Below, one piece after another: positions 8,547 to 16,539 of a stretch of 64,000 nucleotides of DNA (the first letter of the stretch is position 1; each line of letters opens with the position of its first letter). The position numbers and the translations under genes were made by a program. The stretch comes from Halorubrum laminariae (GTDB taxonomy: Archaea > Halobacteriota > Halobacteria > Halobacteriales > Haloferacaceae). The notes below the pieces were generated by a model. It was not told the DNA's origin. It did no database searches and saw only the letters and a program-made list of their open reading frames with translations. The stretch is from NCBI RefSeq assembly GCF_024494655.1, contig NZ_JANHDL010000001.1, positions 124,001-188,000 of the forward strand, given 5' to 3'.

Positions 8547-10696
8547 ACGACCCGGTCCCGACGACGTGTATGCGGTGTGCGGTCGGGTGCGGACACCTCA
8601 CCGGCCGCGTCGACACGGGGTACGGGATCGACGGCGTTCGCGGCGACGTCGCCCATCCGGTCAACCGCGGGCTCGCGTGCTCGCGCGGTATCGAAGAGAC
8701 CGCAGACCCCGACGGGACGTGGCTGACTCGGCCGCTCGTTCGCCGCGACGGCGAGCTTCATCCGACCACGTGGGACGTGGCGCTGTCGCGCGTCTCGGAG
8801 GCGTTCGGAGAGGCCTTAGAGCGCGACCGCGACGGCGTCGCAGTGTTGGGAAGCGGTCAGCAGACGAACGAGGCGGCGTACGCGCTCGGGAAAGTCGCCC
8901 GCGGCGGGTTCGGCACGCGCTACTACGACGCGAACACGACCCTCTGTATGGCCAGCGCCGTGACCGCCTACAACGACGCGTTCGGGAGCGATGCGCCGCC
9001 GTGTACGTACGACGACATCGAGGACGCCCGGACCCACGTGGTGTGGGGCGCGAACCCGGCCGTCGCACACCCGGTCATGTTCCGCTGGATCACGGAGAGC
9101 GCTGCCGCCGAGAACAGCCGACTCGTCGTCGTCGACCCCGTCGAGACGCAGACCGCGGCGGAGGCGGACCGGCACGTCGCCCTCGAACCGGGGACGGACC
9201 TGGCGCTCGCGCGCGCCGTCCTCGCGCGGGCGGTAGAACGCGGCGGCGTCGACGAATCGTTCGTCGAGGCGCACACCGACGGCTTCGACGACCTGCTCGC
9301 CGAACTGCCCGATCCGGACGACGCCGCGACGACCGCCGGCGTCGAGCCGGAGACCGTGGACGCGCTGGCGGCTGTGCTCACCGACCCGACTCTCGTCTAC
9401 TGGGGGATGGGCGTCAACCAGAGCACGCAGGGGACCGCGACCGCCGGAGCGCTCGTCGACCTGTGTCTCGCGACGGGAAACGTGGGCCCGGGAACCGGGC
9501 CCTTCTCGCTCACCGGCCAAGCCAACTCCATGGGGACTCGCGTCTGCTCGTCGAAGGGATCGTGGCCGGGGATGCGCCCGTTCGAGGACCCGACCGAGCG
9601 CCGGACGATCGCGGCGGCGTGGGACGTGCCCGTCGAGCGGCTTCCCGACGACGCGGGACCCGGCCCGGTCGACACGGTGGCGGCGGTCGACGGCGGCCCG
9701 GTCGAGGCCGTCTGGGCTGTCGCGACCAACCCGGCCGCGGGGCTGCCGGACGCGTCGGCGGCCCGCGAGCGGCTCGACGACGCGTTCCTCGTCGTGCAGG
9801 ACGCGTTCCACACGGAGACGACCGCCCTCGCCGACGTGGTGTTGCCGGCGGCGACGTGGGGCGAGTCCGAGGGGACCGCCATCAACATGGAACGACGCGT
9901 CTCACGCGTACGTTCCGCGGCGGAACTCGCGCCCGACATCCGCACGGACCTCGACATCATCACGGCGATCGGCGAGGCGGTCGTTCCCGGTCTGCTCGGC
10001 GACCCGGACCCGGAGGCGGTGTTCGACGAGTTCGCGGCGCTCACCGCCGGGACGCCCGCCGACTGCTCCGGGATCTCGTACGATCGCCTCGAAGAGGTGC
10101 GGGCGGTGCGGTGGCCGGCACCGACGCCAACCTCGGAGGGGGGATACAGGTACTACGACGACGGGGAGTGGTCGTTCCCAACTCCGTCCGGGCGCGCGCG
10201 GTTCTCGACGGCGACGCACGACGGCGTCCCGGAGCCGACCGACGACGAGTATCCCCTCACGCTCACGACCGGCCGCGAGCCCGACGGGTACAACACCGGC
10301 GTGCGCTCGCGGGGATCTGACGCGTCCGCGGCCCCGACGGCGCGGGTCAACCCGGAAACAATGTCGGCGCTTGGGATCGCAGACGGGAGGAGCGCCGACG
10401 GAGAGCGCGCCGACGAGGAGCACGCCAGCGGAGAGCGCGCCGAGAGCGAGGCGACGAACGACGCCCGCCTCACCACTCGGCGGGGAAGCATCGCCACGCG
10501 GGCCGTGTCCGATGAGGCCGTCCCGACCGGGTTGGTCTGGCTGCCGATCCACCACCCTGAGACGAACGCGCTGACGCTCCCGGAGACGGATCCGCGGTCG
10601 GACGAGCCGAACTTCAAACAGTGCGCGGTACGGCTGGAGCCGATCGCCGGGGACGCCGCGGCGGGTCGTGCGACCGGACTGGTTGCCGACGACTGA
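8543..10696 (+). CDS. nasA: Assimilatory nitrate reductase, NasA family (paralog 2)
   Basis: This 717-residue molybdopterin oxidoreductase starts with a GTG overlapping the stop of the preceding small ORF. It has the same motifs as the gene at 4019-6121: TCMRCAVGCGHL plus GLACSRG for the 4Fe-4S cluster, GSGQQTNEAAYALGK, ANTTLCMAS, VVWGANPAVAHP and GNVGPGTGPFSLTGQ. The C-terminal MGD-binding domain (WLPIHHPETNALTLP) is interrupted by an acidic, imperfectly repeated insert around residues 612-645 (GERADEEHASGERAES) that paralog 1 lacks. Its operon with nirA makes it the best candidate for the main assimilatory nitrate reductase. Electrons should come from ferredoxin, shared with NirA. Confidence 0.9.
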   Translation: MNDPVPTTCMRCAVGCGHLTGRVDTGYGIDGVRGDVAHPVNRGLACSRGIEETADPDGTWLTRPLVRRDGELHPTTWDVALSRVSEAFGEALERDRDGVAVLGSGQQTNEAAYALGKVARGGFGTRYYDANTTLCMASAVTAYNDAFGSDAPPCTYDDIEDARTHVVWGANPAVAHPVMFRWITESAAAENSRLVVVDPVETQTAAEADRHVALEPGTDLALARAVLARAVERGGVDESFVEAHTDGFDDLLAELPDPDDAATTAGVEPETVDALAAVLTDPTLVYWGMGVNQSTQGTATAGALVDLCLATGNVGPGTGPFSLTGQANSMGTRVCSSKGSWPGMRPFEDPTERRTIAAAWDVPVERLPDDAGPGPVDTVAAVDGGPVEAVWAVATNPAAGLPDASAARERLDDAFLVVQDAFHTETTALADVVLPAATWGESEGTAINMERRVSRVRSAAELAPDIRTDLDIITAIGEAVVPGLLGDPDPEAVFDEFAALTAGTPADCSGISYDRLEEVRAVRWPAPTPTSEGGYRYYDDGEWSFPTPSGRARFSTATHDGVPEPTDDEYPLTLTTGREPDGYNTGVRSRGSDASAAPTARVNPETMSALGIADGRSADGERADEEHASGERAESEATNDARLTTRRGSIATRAVSDEAVPTGLVWLPIHHPETNALTLPETDPRSDEPNFKQCAVRLEPIAGDAAAGRATGLVADD

Positions 10697-10847
10697 CCGG
10701 TGCGAGCCGAGACGCGAGCGACGACCGGATTCAGTTCGCCGATTCCGACCTCGCGATTCGGCCAAAATACGCCGAGAGAGACCGCACAGACGTCTGTCGC
10801 GACCGGTTTCAGCAAGCCTAATTACGTGGGTCCGTATTCACGGGTAT

Positions 10848-12080
10848 ATGGTTGACCGCTACGACGTCGTGATCGCGGGGGCCGGACCGGCGGGGGCGCA
10901 GTGCGCCCGCGATCTGGCGACCCGCGGCTACGACGTCGTCGTTCTCGAAACGGAGCCGGAGTCGGAGTTCCCCCGTCAGAGCAACAAATCGACCGCCGGC
11001 ACCTTCCCGTCGATGATGTCTGCGTTCGGCATCCCCGACGACGTGGTGATGTCGTACACCGACGATGTGGTGTTGGAGTCCCCGAACAGCTACTACGAGA
11101 GCTACCAGCCCGGCGCGGTGTTGGAGTTCGCGGAGTTCAAGCAGTTCCTCGTCGAGGACGGCCGCGAGAACGGCGCGGAGTATCGGTTCGACGCGCGCGT
11201 CTCTCGCCCGATCCTCGATGACGACGGCGTCGTCGAAGGCGTGCGGTACAACGGCGACGAGACCGTGTACGGCGAGGTTGTGATCGACGCCACCGGGCCG
11301 GCCGCTCCGATCGCGAGCGCGCTCGACGTGGTCGATCTGGAGCGCGAAAATCAGGCGATCGGCATCGAGTACGAGATGGAGGGCATCGAGATGAACCACC
11401 CGGAGTACGCCGACTTACGGCGCGCGATGATGCTCCGGCTCGACCACGATATCGCGCCGGGCGGCTACTCGTGGATATTCGCTACCGGCGAGGACACCGC
11501 CAAGGTCGGGCTCTGCTACATCCAGAACGACCGCCACCGCGAGTTCGCAGACGAGGGACAGACCGTCGACGGCTACCTGAACGAGTGGGTCGAGCGCGAC
11601 CCGCGGTTCGCGGACGCCGAGAAGATCGACGGAAAGGTCCACCGCGGCTCCGCACACATCCAGATGCCGGACGAGCTGCACACCGACCGCTTCCTCGCCA
11701 TCGGCGACACGGTCCCCTCCATCGATCCGCTGTGGGGCGAGGGGATCCACAAGGGGATGAAGTCGGCCCGCGCCGCGGCGGCCACCGTCGACCGGTGTCT
11801 CACCGACTCCGAGCGTCGCCTCGACGCCGAGAGCCTCGCCGTCTACGAGCGACTCTGGCACCGCGACGTCGCGCCGCGGATGAAATCTCGGCTGATGCTC
11901 ACGCGACTGTTGTACCTCGCGCCGAACGAACGGTACGACCGGTTCATGCGCGATCTCCGCGCGACCGACGAGAACACGCTTGAGAAGGCGAACCAAGGCG
12001 ACACCGCGGCGATGGCGAAGCTGCTCCACCTCGACGACCTCCCGCTTTTGGCCACCTTCGCGCGCGAGCACTTCTTCTAG
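10848..12080 (+). CDS. Geranylgeranyl reductase family FAD-dependent oxidoreductase
   Basis: The 410-residue flavoprotein opens with a Rossmann FAD-binding motif (DVVIAGAGPAGAQCARDLA) and has a second FAD motif in the middle (LAIGDTVPSIDPLWGEGIHKGM), the layout of the geranylgeranyl reductase family. Such enzymes saturate isoprenoid chains of archaeal lipids or quinones; the substrate here cannot be told from sequence. I chose the ATG at 10848 because it directly precedes the FAD motif and a TATA-like CTAATTA lies about 27 nt upstream, consistent with a leaderless transcript. Its TAG stop shares the tetranucleotide CTAG with the stop of the convergent btuD gene. Confidence 0.85.
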   Translation: MVDRYDVVIAGAGPAGAQCARDLATRGYDVVVLETEPESEFPRQSNKSTAGTFPSMMSAFGIPDDVVMSYTDDVVLESPNSYYESYQPGAVLEFAEFKQFLVEDGRENGAEYRFDARVSRPILDDDGVVEGVRYNGDETVYGEVVIDATGPAAPIASALDVVDLERENQAIGIEYEMEGIEMNHPEYADLRRAMMLRLDHDIAPGGYSWIFATGEDTAKVGLCYIQNDRHREFADEGQTVDGYLNEWVERDPRFADAEKIDGKVHRGSAHIQMPDELHTDRFLAIGDTVPSIDPLWGEGIHKGMKSARAAAATVDRCLTDSERRLDAESLAVYERLWHRDVAPRMKSRLMLTRLLYLAPNERYDRFMRDLRATDENTLEKANQGDTAAMAKLLHLDDLPLLATFAREHFF

Positions 12081-13435
12081 GATTCGGGCGCGTCTTCGGC
12101 GCGCCGAGTGGCGAGGTCGCGAACCGCAGCCAACAGCGCCTCGTCGCTCGCGTCGCCGTCGACGGACACGACTCTGTCTGCGGCGGCGAGAACCGCGGCG
12201 TTCGGTCCCGTGGGCGCAACCGCGTCGCTCCAGTCCGTGGTACCCGCCGCATCGGAGCGGTCGTCTCGCCCCGCGCGGCCCACCGCGACCGCCACGGCTG
12301 CGTCGCTCGCGAGGGCGACCGCAGCATCTCGCTTCGCGTCGCCCACCGGCTCGAACGCCGGGGCGACGACGACCGGAGCGCCTGCGTCGTCTGCCACCGC
12401 GGCGGCCGCGTCACCCTCGGGCACGACGCCGAGCGACGGATCGTGCCCGGCGGCGGCGAGGCGGGTGAGCACTCGGGCCGCGTCCCGACCGCTCCCGACG
12501 ACGTGGACACGGTGGCCGTCTCGGGCGGCGGACGAGTCGTGACCGCGCGGTGCTCCGGGGTCGTCGACCGCGGCGAACGCTGTCACGGCGGGCGACCCGG
12601 TCGCCGGGCTCCGGCCGACGAACGCCTCGGCGTCAAAGGCGGCACGCAGGGCGTCCGCGGTTAGCACGTCTTCCGGTGGACCGGCGGCGTGGACTCCGCC
12701 ATTTGCGAGAACGACGAGTTCGTCGCAGTACCGGGCGGCCATGTCGAGGTCGTGGATCGCCGCGAGCGCGCCGCGCCCGTCGTCGACGAGGTCGCTGACG
12801 AGTTCGAGCGTCTCCACGGCGTGGTTCACGTCGAGGCTCGCCGTGGGCTCGTCGAGCACGAGCGCGGGCGTCTCCTGTGCCAGCGCCCGCGCAAGGAGCA
12901 CGCGCTGGCGCTCGCCGCCCGACACTTCGGTAATCGGCCGGTCGGCGAAACGAGCCACACCGGCGGCGTCCATCGCCTCGCGGACCGCCCGCTCGTCGTC
13001 AGGGCCGTGGCCGTCGAACCGACCGAGGTGGGGGGTCCGTCCCATCTCCACGACGTGACGCACCCGGAAGTCGAACGCGAGATTCGTCTCTTGCGGGACG
13101 CTCGCGACGCGCCGGCCGCGCTCGCGCGCGGAGAGGTCGGACGCGAGGTCACCGCCCAGTCGAACCGATCCGGCGTCCGGCGTGACCGTTCCCTTGATCG
13201 CCCGGAGGACGGTGGTCTTTCCCGCTCCGTTCGGGCCGACCAGTCCGACCAGATCGCCGCGGTCGACGCGGAGGTCGACGCCCGAGACGACGGGGACATC
13301 GCCGAAGGCGACCGCAAGGTCCTCGACGGCGACGAGCGGATCGTCTGAGTCGGCCGAGTCGAACGCCGACGAAGCGTCTGCGTCGGACGCCGACGAAACA
13401 GCCGAGTCGGACGCCGACTGACCGTCCGGACTCAC
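12077..13435 (-). CDS. btuD: Cobalamin ABC transporter ATP-binding protein with extra C-terminal domain
   Basis: Residues ~45-270 form an ABC ATPase of the FecE/BtuD type: Walker A GPNGAGKTT, signature VSGGERQRVLLARAL, Walker B LVLDEPTASLD and the switch His in AIHDLDMAA. It drives B12 (possibly other siderophore-like substrate) import with BtuC. The GTG start at 13435 overlaps the btuC stop (GTGA), so the two are translationally coupled; a longer frame upstream lies inside btuC and is rejected. About 170 C-terminal residues after the ATPase form a separate Ala/Val/Asp-rich alpha-beta domain (GHRVHVVGSGRDAARVLTRL onward), absent from ordinary BtuD. The first ~40 residues are a Ser/Asp-rich tail. 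Confidence 0.88.
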   Translation of the reverse strand: MSPDGQSASDSAVSSASDADASSAFDSADSDDPLVAVEDLAVAFGDVPVVSGVDLRVDRGDLVGLVGPNGAGKTTVLRAIKGTVTPDAGSVRLGGDLASDLSARERGRRVASVPQETNLAFDFRVRHVVEMGRTPHLGRFDGHGPDDERAVREAMDAAGVARFADRPITEVSGGERQRVLLARALAQETPALVLDEPTASLDVNHAVETLELVSDLVDDGRGALAAIHDLDMAARYCDELVVLANGGVHAAGPPEDVLTADALRAAFDAEAFVGRSPATGSPAVTAFAAVDDPGAPRGHDSSAARDGHRVHVVGSGRDAARVLTRLAAAGHDPSLGVVPEGDAAAAVADDAGAPVVVAPAFEPVGDAKRDAAVALASDAAVAVAVGRAGRDDRSDAAGTTDWSDAVAPTGPNAAVLAAADRVVSVDGDASDEALLAAVRDLATRRAEDAPES

Positions 13436-14574
13436 AGCTCGTGCACCTCGCGGCTCACGAGCAGGTAGACGAAGAAGGGCGCGCCGACGGCGGCGGTGAC
13501 GATGCCGACGGGCAGTTCCGTGCTCCCCGATCGGGCCATCGTGTCGGCGGCGACGAGGAACGTCCCGCCGGCGAGCGCCGCGGTCGGCAACAGGACGCGG
13601 TGGTCCGGCCCGACGACCAGCCGAAGCATGTGCGGGACGATCAGTCCGACGAAGCCGATGACGCCCGCGAAGGCCACCCCCGCCGCGGTGATCAGCGCGG
13701 AGGCGCAAAGCAGGATCCGCTTCGTGCGCTCGACGGCGATGCCGAGGCCGCGCGCGTCCTCTTCGCCGAGCAGCAGGACGTTGAGGTCGCGGGCGTACGC
13801 GAGAAGCAGGAGGAAAAGCGGGGGCACGACGACCGCGGTGACGGCCACGTCACTCCACGCGGCCCCCGAGAGGTGTCCCATCAGCCACGCGACGACGCGC
13901 CGCAGCGACTCGCCGGCCTGCAGTTGGAGGTACGAGATCACCGCACCGAGGAACGTCTGGACGGCCACGCCGGCGAGGAGGAGCGTCGCAACCGGCGTCC
14001 GGCCGTGTCTGGTTGCAATCGCGTAGACACCGAACGCGGCCGCGAGTGCACCGGCGAACGCGAAGAGGCTCAACCCGGCACCGTCCGGGACGCCCACGCC
14101 GACCGCGCCGACGAGCGGGAGGGAGACGGTGGCAGACAGCGTGACGGGGAACACGATGAACGCGACCGCGCCGACGGCCGCACCCGAGGAGACGCCGATG
14201 ATCGAGGGGTCGGCCATCGGGTTGCGGAAAAAGCCCTGCATGACCGTGCCGGCGGCCGCGAGCGCGAAGCCGACGAGCGCGGCCAAGAGGATCCGAGGGA
14301 GGCGCACGCCGATGACGATCTGGCGGTGAACGTCATCGACGGGAAACGCGAAGGGCGAGCGGTACGCGACATCGACGCCCGGCAACAGCAGCGGGCCGCC
14401 GCCGAGCGACGAGAACTCGACGCCGACCGGCACCGCGACCGTGTTCACAACCGCCTTCACGACCGCGGAAGGCGGGACGGAGACCGGGCCGATCGCGGCG
14501 CTCACCACCGTCACGGCGGCGAGCGCCGCCGCGAGCGCCGCTGACCACGCGACCGATCGGGTCCACGCACGCAT
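13432..14574 (-). CDS. btuC: Cobalamin ABC transporter permease, FecCD family
   Basis: This 380-residue membrane protein has about ten helices and FecCD hallmarks (PRILLAALVGFALAAAGTVMQG, NPMADPSIIGVSSGAAVG, LMGHLSGAAW, GVIGFVGLIVPHMLRL). It forms the membrane channel for vitamin B12 import with BtuD and the BtuF binding protein. It is followed by btuD with a GTGA overlap and is divergent from btuF, only 62 bp away. The product could also carry heme or siderophore, since the family is the same; the B12 assignment rests on the BtuF/BtuD set and on B12-dependent mutase genes elsewhere in this window. Confidence 0.88.
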   Translation of the reverse strand: MRAWTRSVAWSAALAAALAAVTVVSAAIGPVSVPPSAVVKAVVNTVAVPVGVEFSSLGGGPLLLPGVDVAYRSPFAFPVDDVHRQIVIGVRLPRILLAALVGFALAAAGTVMQGFFRNPMADPSIIGVSSGAAVGAVAFIVFPVTLSATVSLPLVGAVGVGVPDGAGLSLFAFAGALAAAFGVYAIATRHGRTPVATLLLAGVAVQTFLGAVISYLQLQAGESLRRVVAWLMGHLSGAAWSDVAVTAVVVPPLFLLLLAYARDLNVLLLGEEDARGLGIAVERTKRILLCASALITAAGVAFAGVIGFVGLIVPHMLRLVVGPDHRVLLPTAALAGGTFLVAADTMARSGSTELPVGIVTAAVGAPFFVYLLVSREVHEL

Positions 14575-14636
14575 CTGTTTGCCAAGGAGACTTGTGGTAG
14601 GTAAGTACTTATTGGGTGCGCGTCGTCGTCGATCCG
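14575..14636. promoter_or_regulatory. Compact divergent btuC/btuF promoter with palindrome
   Basis: Only 62 bp separate the btuC and btuF start codons. A perfect 10-bp palindrome TAAGTACTTA lies at 14602-14611, about 26 nt before the btuF ATG and 28 nt before the btuC ATG, the usual haloarchaeal TATA distance in both directions. One symmetrical element could therefore serve as TATA box or operator for both genes. I see no B12 riboswitch here. Confidence 0.5.
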
Positions 14637-15752
14637 ATGCGACTCAGATCCGTCCTCGGCACGGCTCCATCTGTCTTCGTCGCGGCGCTGCTCGTGACGA
14701 GCGCGCTCGCCGGCGGCGTCGCGGCCGCGCCCCCGAGCGAACAGCCAGCGGCAGCGAACGCAGACCACGCCACCGCCGTCGTCTCGGCAGGCCCCGGTGA
14801 CGAAACGACACCCCAAGCAAGCGACGACGCAGCTCCCGACGCGTGCGGATTTCCGCTCGAACTGACGGACTCGACGGGGACGACGGTCACGCTCGACGAG
14901 CGGCCCGAGCGGATCGTGACCACGAACCCCTCGGCCGCACAGACGCTCTGGGAGGTGGGCGCTCGCGACCGCGTCGTCGGCGTGACGCAGTTCGCGGCGT
15001 ACCTCGACGGAGCCGGCGAAAAGACGGACGTCTCGGCCGAGGGGCTCGGCGTCAGCGTCGAGCGGGTCGTGAACGCCGAACCCGACCTCGTGCTCGCGCC
15101 GAACGCCTCTGCCGATCAGGTCGCGGACCTCCGAGAGCAGGGGCTCACCGTCTACCACTTCTCCGCGGCGACGAGCGTGGGAGACATCGCCGAGAAGACG
15201 ACGACGACCGGTCGACTGGTCGGAAGCTGCGAGGCCGCAGCCGCGACCAACGAGGAGATGAACGCGAGCGTCGCCGCGGTCGAGAACCGGACCGCCGAGA
15301 TCGATCGGCCGGCCGCGCTGTACCCGCTCGGCGACGGCTTCGTTGCCGGCGGCAACACCTTCATCAACGAGATCATGCAGATTGGCGGCGTCGACAACGT
15401 CGCCGCCGACGTGGGCGACGGGTACCCGCAGCTGTCGAACGAGGTCATCCTCGAAACGGACCCCGAACTGATCGTCGTCACCGACCCCGACGCCCCGATC
15501 CTCGATGAGAAGCCGTACGTGAGCACGACCGCCGGGATCGAGAACAACTACGTCGTCTTGGATGAGAACTACCTCAACCAGCCCGCCCCGCGCAGCGTGA
15601 TCGTGACGACCGATCAGTTGGCGACCGCGGTCCAAAACCTCGACGACGACGCGGACGGAACGGGTGAAACTGGCACCCAAGCACCCGGCTTCGGCGTCGC
15701 CGCCGCCGTGCTCGCGACGCTCGCGGTCGCGCTGCGAGCGCGGCGAGAGTAG
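14637..15752 (+). CDS. btuF: Cobalamin substrate-binding protein with PGF-CTERM anchor
   Basis: The protein has a signal peptide (MRLRSVLGTAPSVFVAALLV, cleavage near GVAAAPP), a low-complexity linker, and a periplasmic-binding fold of the TroA/BtuF type (residues ~75-350: PERIVTTNPSAAQTLWEVGA, GLGVSVERVVNAEPDLVLAP, GGNTFINEIMQIGGVDNVA). The C-terminus carries a PGF motif followed by a hydrophobic helix and Arg residues, a PGF-CTERM archaeosortase signal for lipid anchoring on the cell surface. It captures B12 for BtuCD. I prefer the ATG at 14637, directly at the signal peptide, over the in-frame GTG at 14616. Confidence 0.9.
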   Translation: MRLRSVLGTAPSVFVAALLVTSALAGGVAAAPPSEQPAAANADHATAVVSAGPGDETTPQASDDAAPDACGFPLELTDSTGTTVTLDERPERIVTTNPSAAQTLWEVGARDRVVGVTQFAAYLDGAGEKTDVSAEGLGVSVERVVNAEPDLVLAPNASADQVADLREQGLTVYHFSAATSVGDIAEKTTTTGRLVGSCEAAAATNEEMNASVAAVENRTAEIDRPAALYPLGDGFVAGGNTFINEIMQIGGVDNVAADVGDGYPQLSNEVILETDPELIVVTDPDAPILDEKPYVSTTAGIENNYVVLDENYLNQPAPRSVIVTTDQLATAVQNLDDDADGTGETGTQAPGFGVAAAVLATLAVALRARRE

Positions 15753-15773
15753 GGCCGGGAGATCGGAAGCGAC

Positions 15774-16505
15774 CTACTGATTTGCCGAGCGCGCGTCGAG
15801 CGCGACCGGGATCGACCGCGCGGCCACGTCGCCCGCGAACGCCTCGCCGTCGGCTTCGAGCTTCTCGAAGGTGTCGTAGTGGATCGGGACGACCAGATCC
15901 GGGTCCAGTTCCTCGGCGAGGTCGGCCGCGGCGCGGCGGTCGGAAGCGAGCCCGGACCCACAGATGTTCGCGAGGAATATCGACACGTCGAGCTCCGCGA
16001 ACCCGTCGAGCGCGTCGGAGTCGCCGGGCCAGAACACGGTCCGGTCGGCGATCGAGAGGATGAAGCCGCAGCCGAACCCCGGCGGATGGACCACCGAGCC
16101 GTCCGGACCGGCGTTCGGTCCGTCCGGATCGTTGTGCGCCGGAACCGTCCAGAGCGTGACCACGCCGGCGGGCGTGTCGATGTCGACGTGCGCCTCGTCG
16201 TCGACGCGGATCACGTCGTAGTCGGCGGCCAGCGAGTCGATCGACTCCACGTCGCGGGCGATGCCGGCCGGGTCGACGGCGTCGTAGATCACGAGCGTCG
16301 CGCTATCGGCGGCGACGGACCGGATCCCCTCGGGGTCGTAGTGGTGGTCGTGCGTGACGACGACGAGGTCGCCGTCGCGCGCCCAGTAGTCGTCCAACAC
16401 GCCGTATCGGCCCGGATCCGTGTACGCAACGATTTCCTCGGCCTCCAGCCGCGCTGTCGCGTAGCCGAGCCACTCCACGGTGAACTCGTCGTATCGAACG
16501 GTCAT
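15774..16505 (-). CDS. Metallo-beta-lactamase fold hydrolase (UlaG-like)
   Basis: The 243-residue protein has a metallo-beta-lactamase core with the metal-binding segment VVTHDHHYDPEG, followed by further ligands VPAHNDP, WPGDSD and VPIHYDTF. The order fits the MBL-fold hydrolases related to UlaG/YtnP, which are usually annotated only as metal-dependent hydrolases. Its substrate is unknown. The ATG at 16505 is chosen because the frame upstream lacks coherent sequence. It is convergent with btuF and follows lig with a gap of 34 bp. Confidence 0.8.
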   Translation of the reverse strand: MTVRYDEFTVEWLGYATARLEAEEIVAYTDPGRYGVLDDYWARDGDLVVVTHDHHYDPEGIRSVAADSATLVIYDAVDPAGIARDVESIDSLAADYDVIRVDDEAHVDIDTPAGVVTLWTVPAHNDPDGPNAGPDGSVVHPPGFGCGFILSIADRTVFWPGDSDALDGFAELDVSIFLANICGSGLASDRRAAADLAEELDPDLVVPIHYDTFEKLEADGEAFAGDVAARSIPVALDARSANQ

Positions 16506-16539
16506 GGAGAGAATGCGACTCCGATCGCCTTGAGCGTGA

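Noticed and set aside
14575..14636. B12 riboswitch upstream of btuC or btuF
   Set aside because: The gap is only 62 bp and lacks B12-box-like sequence.
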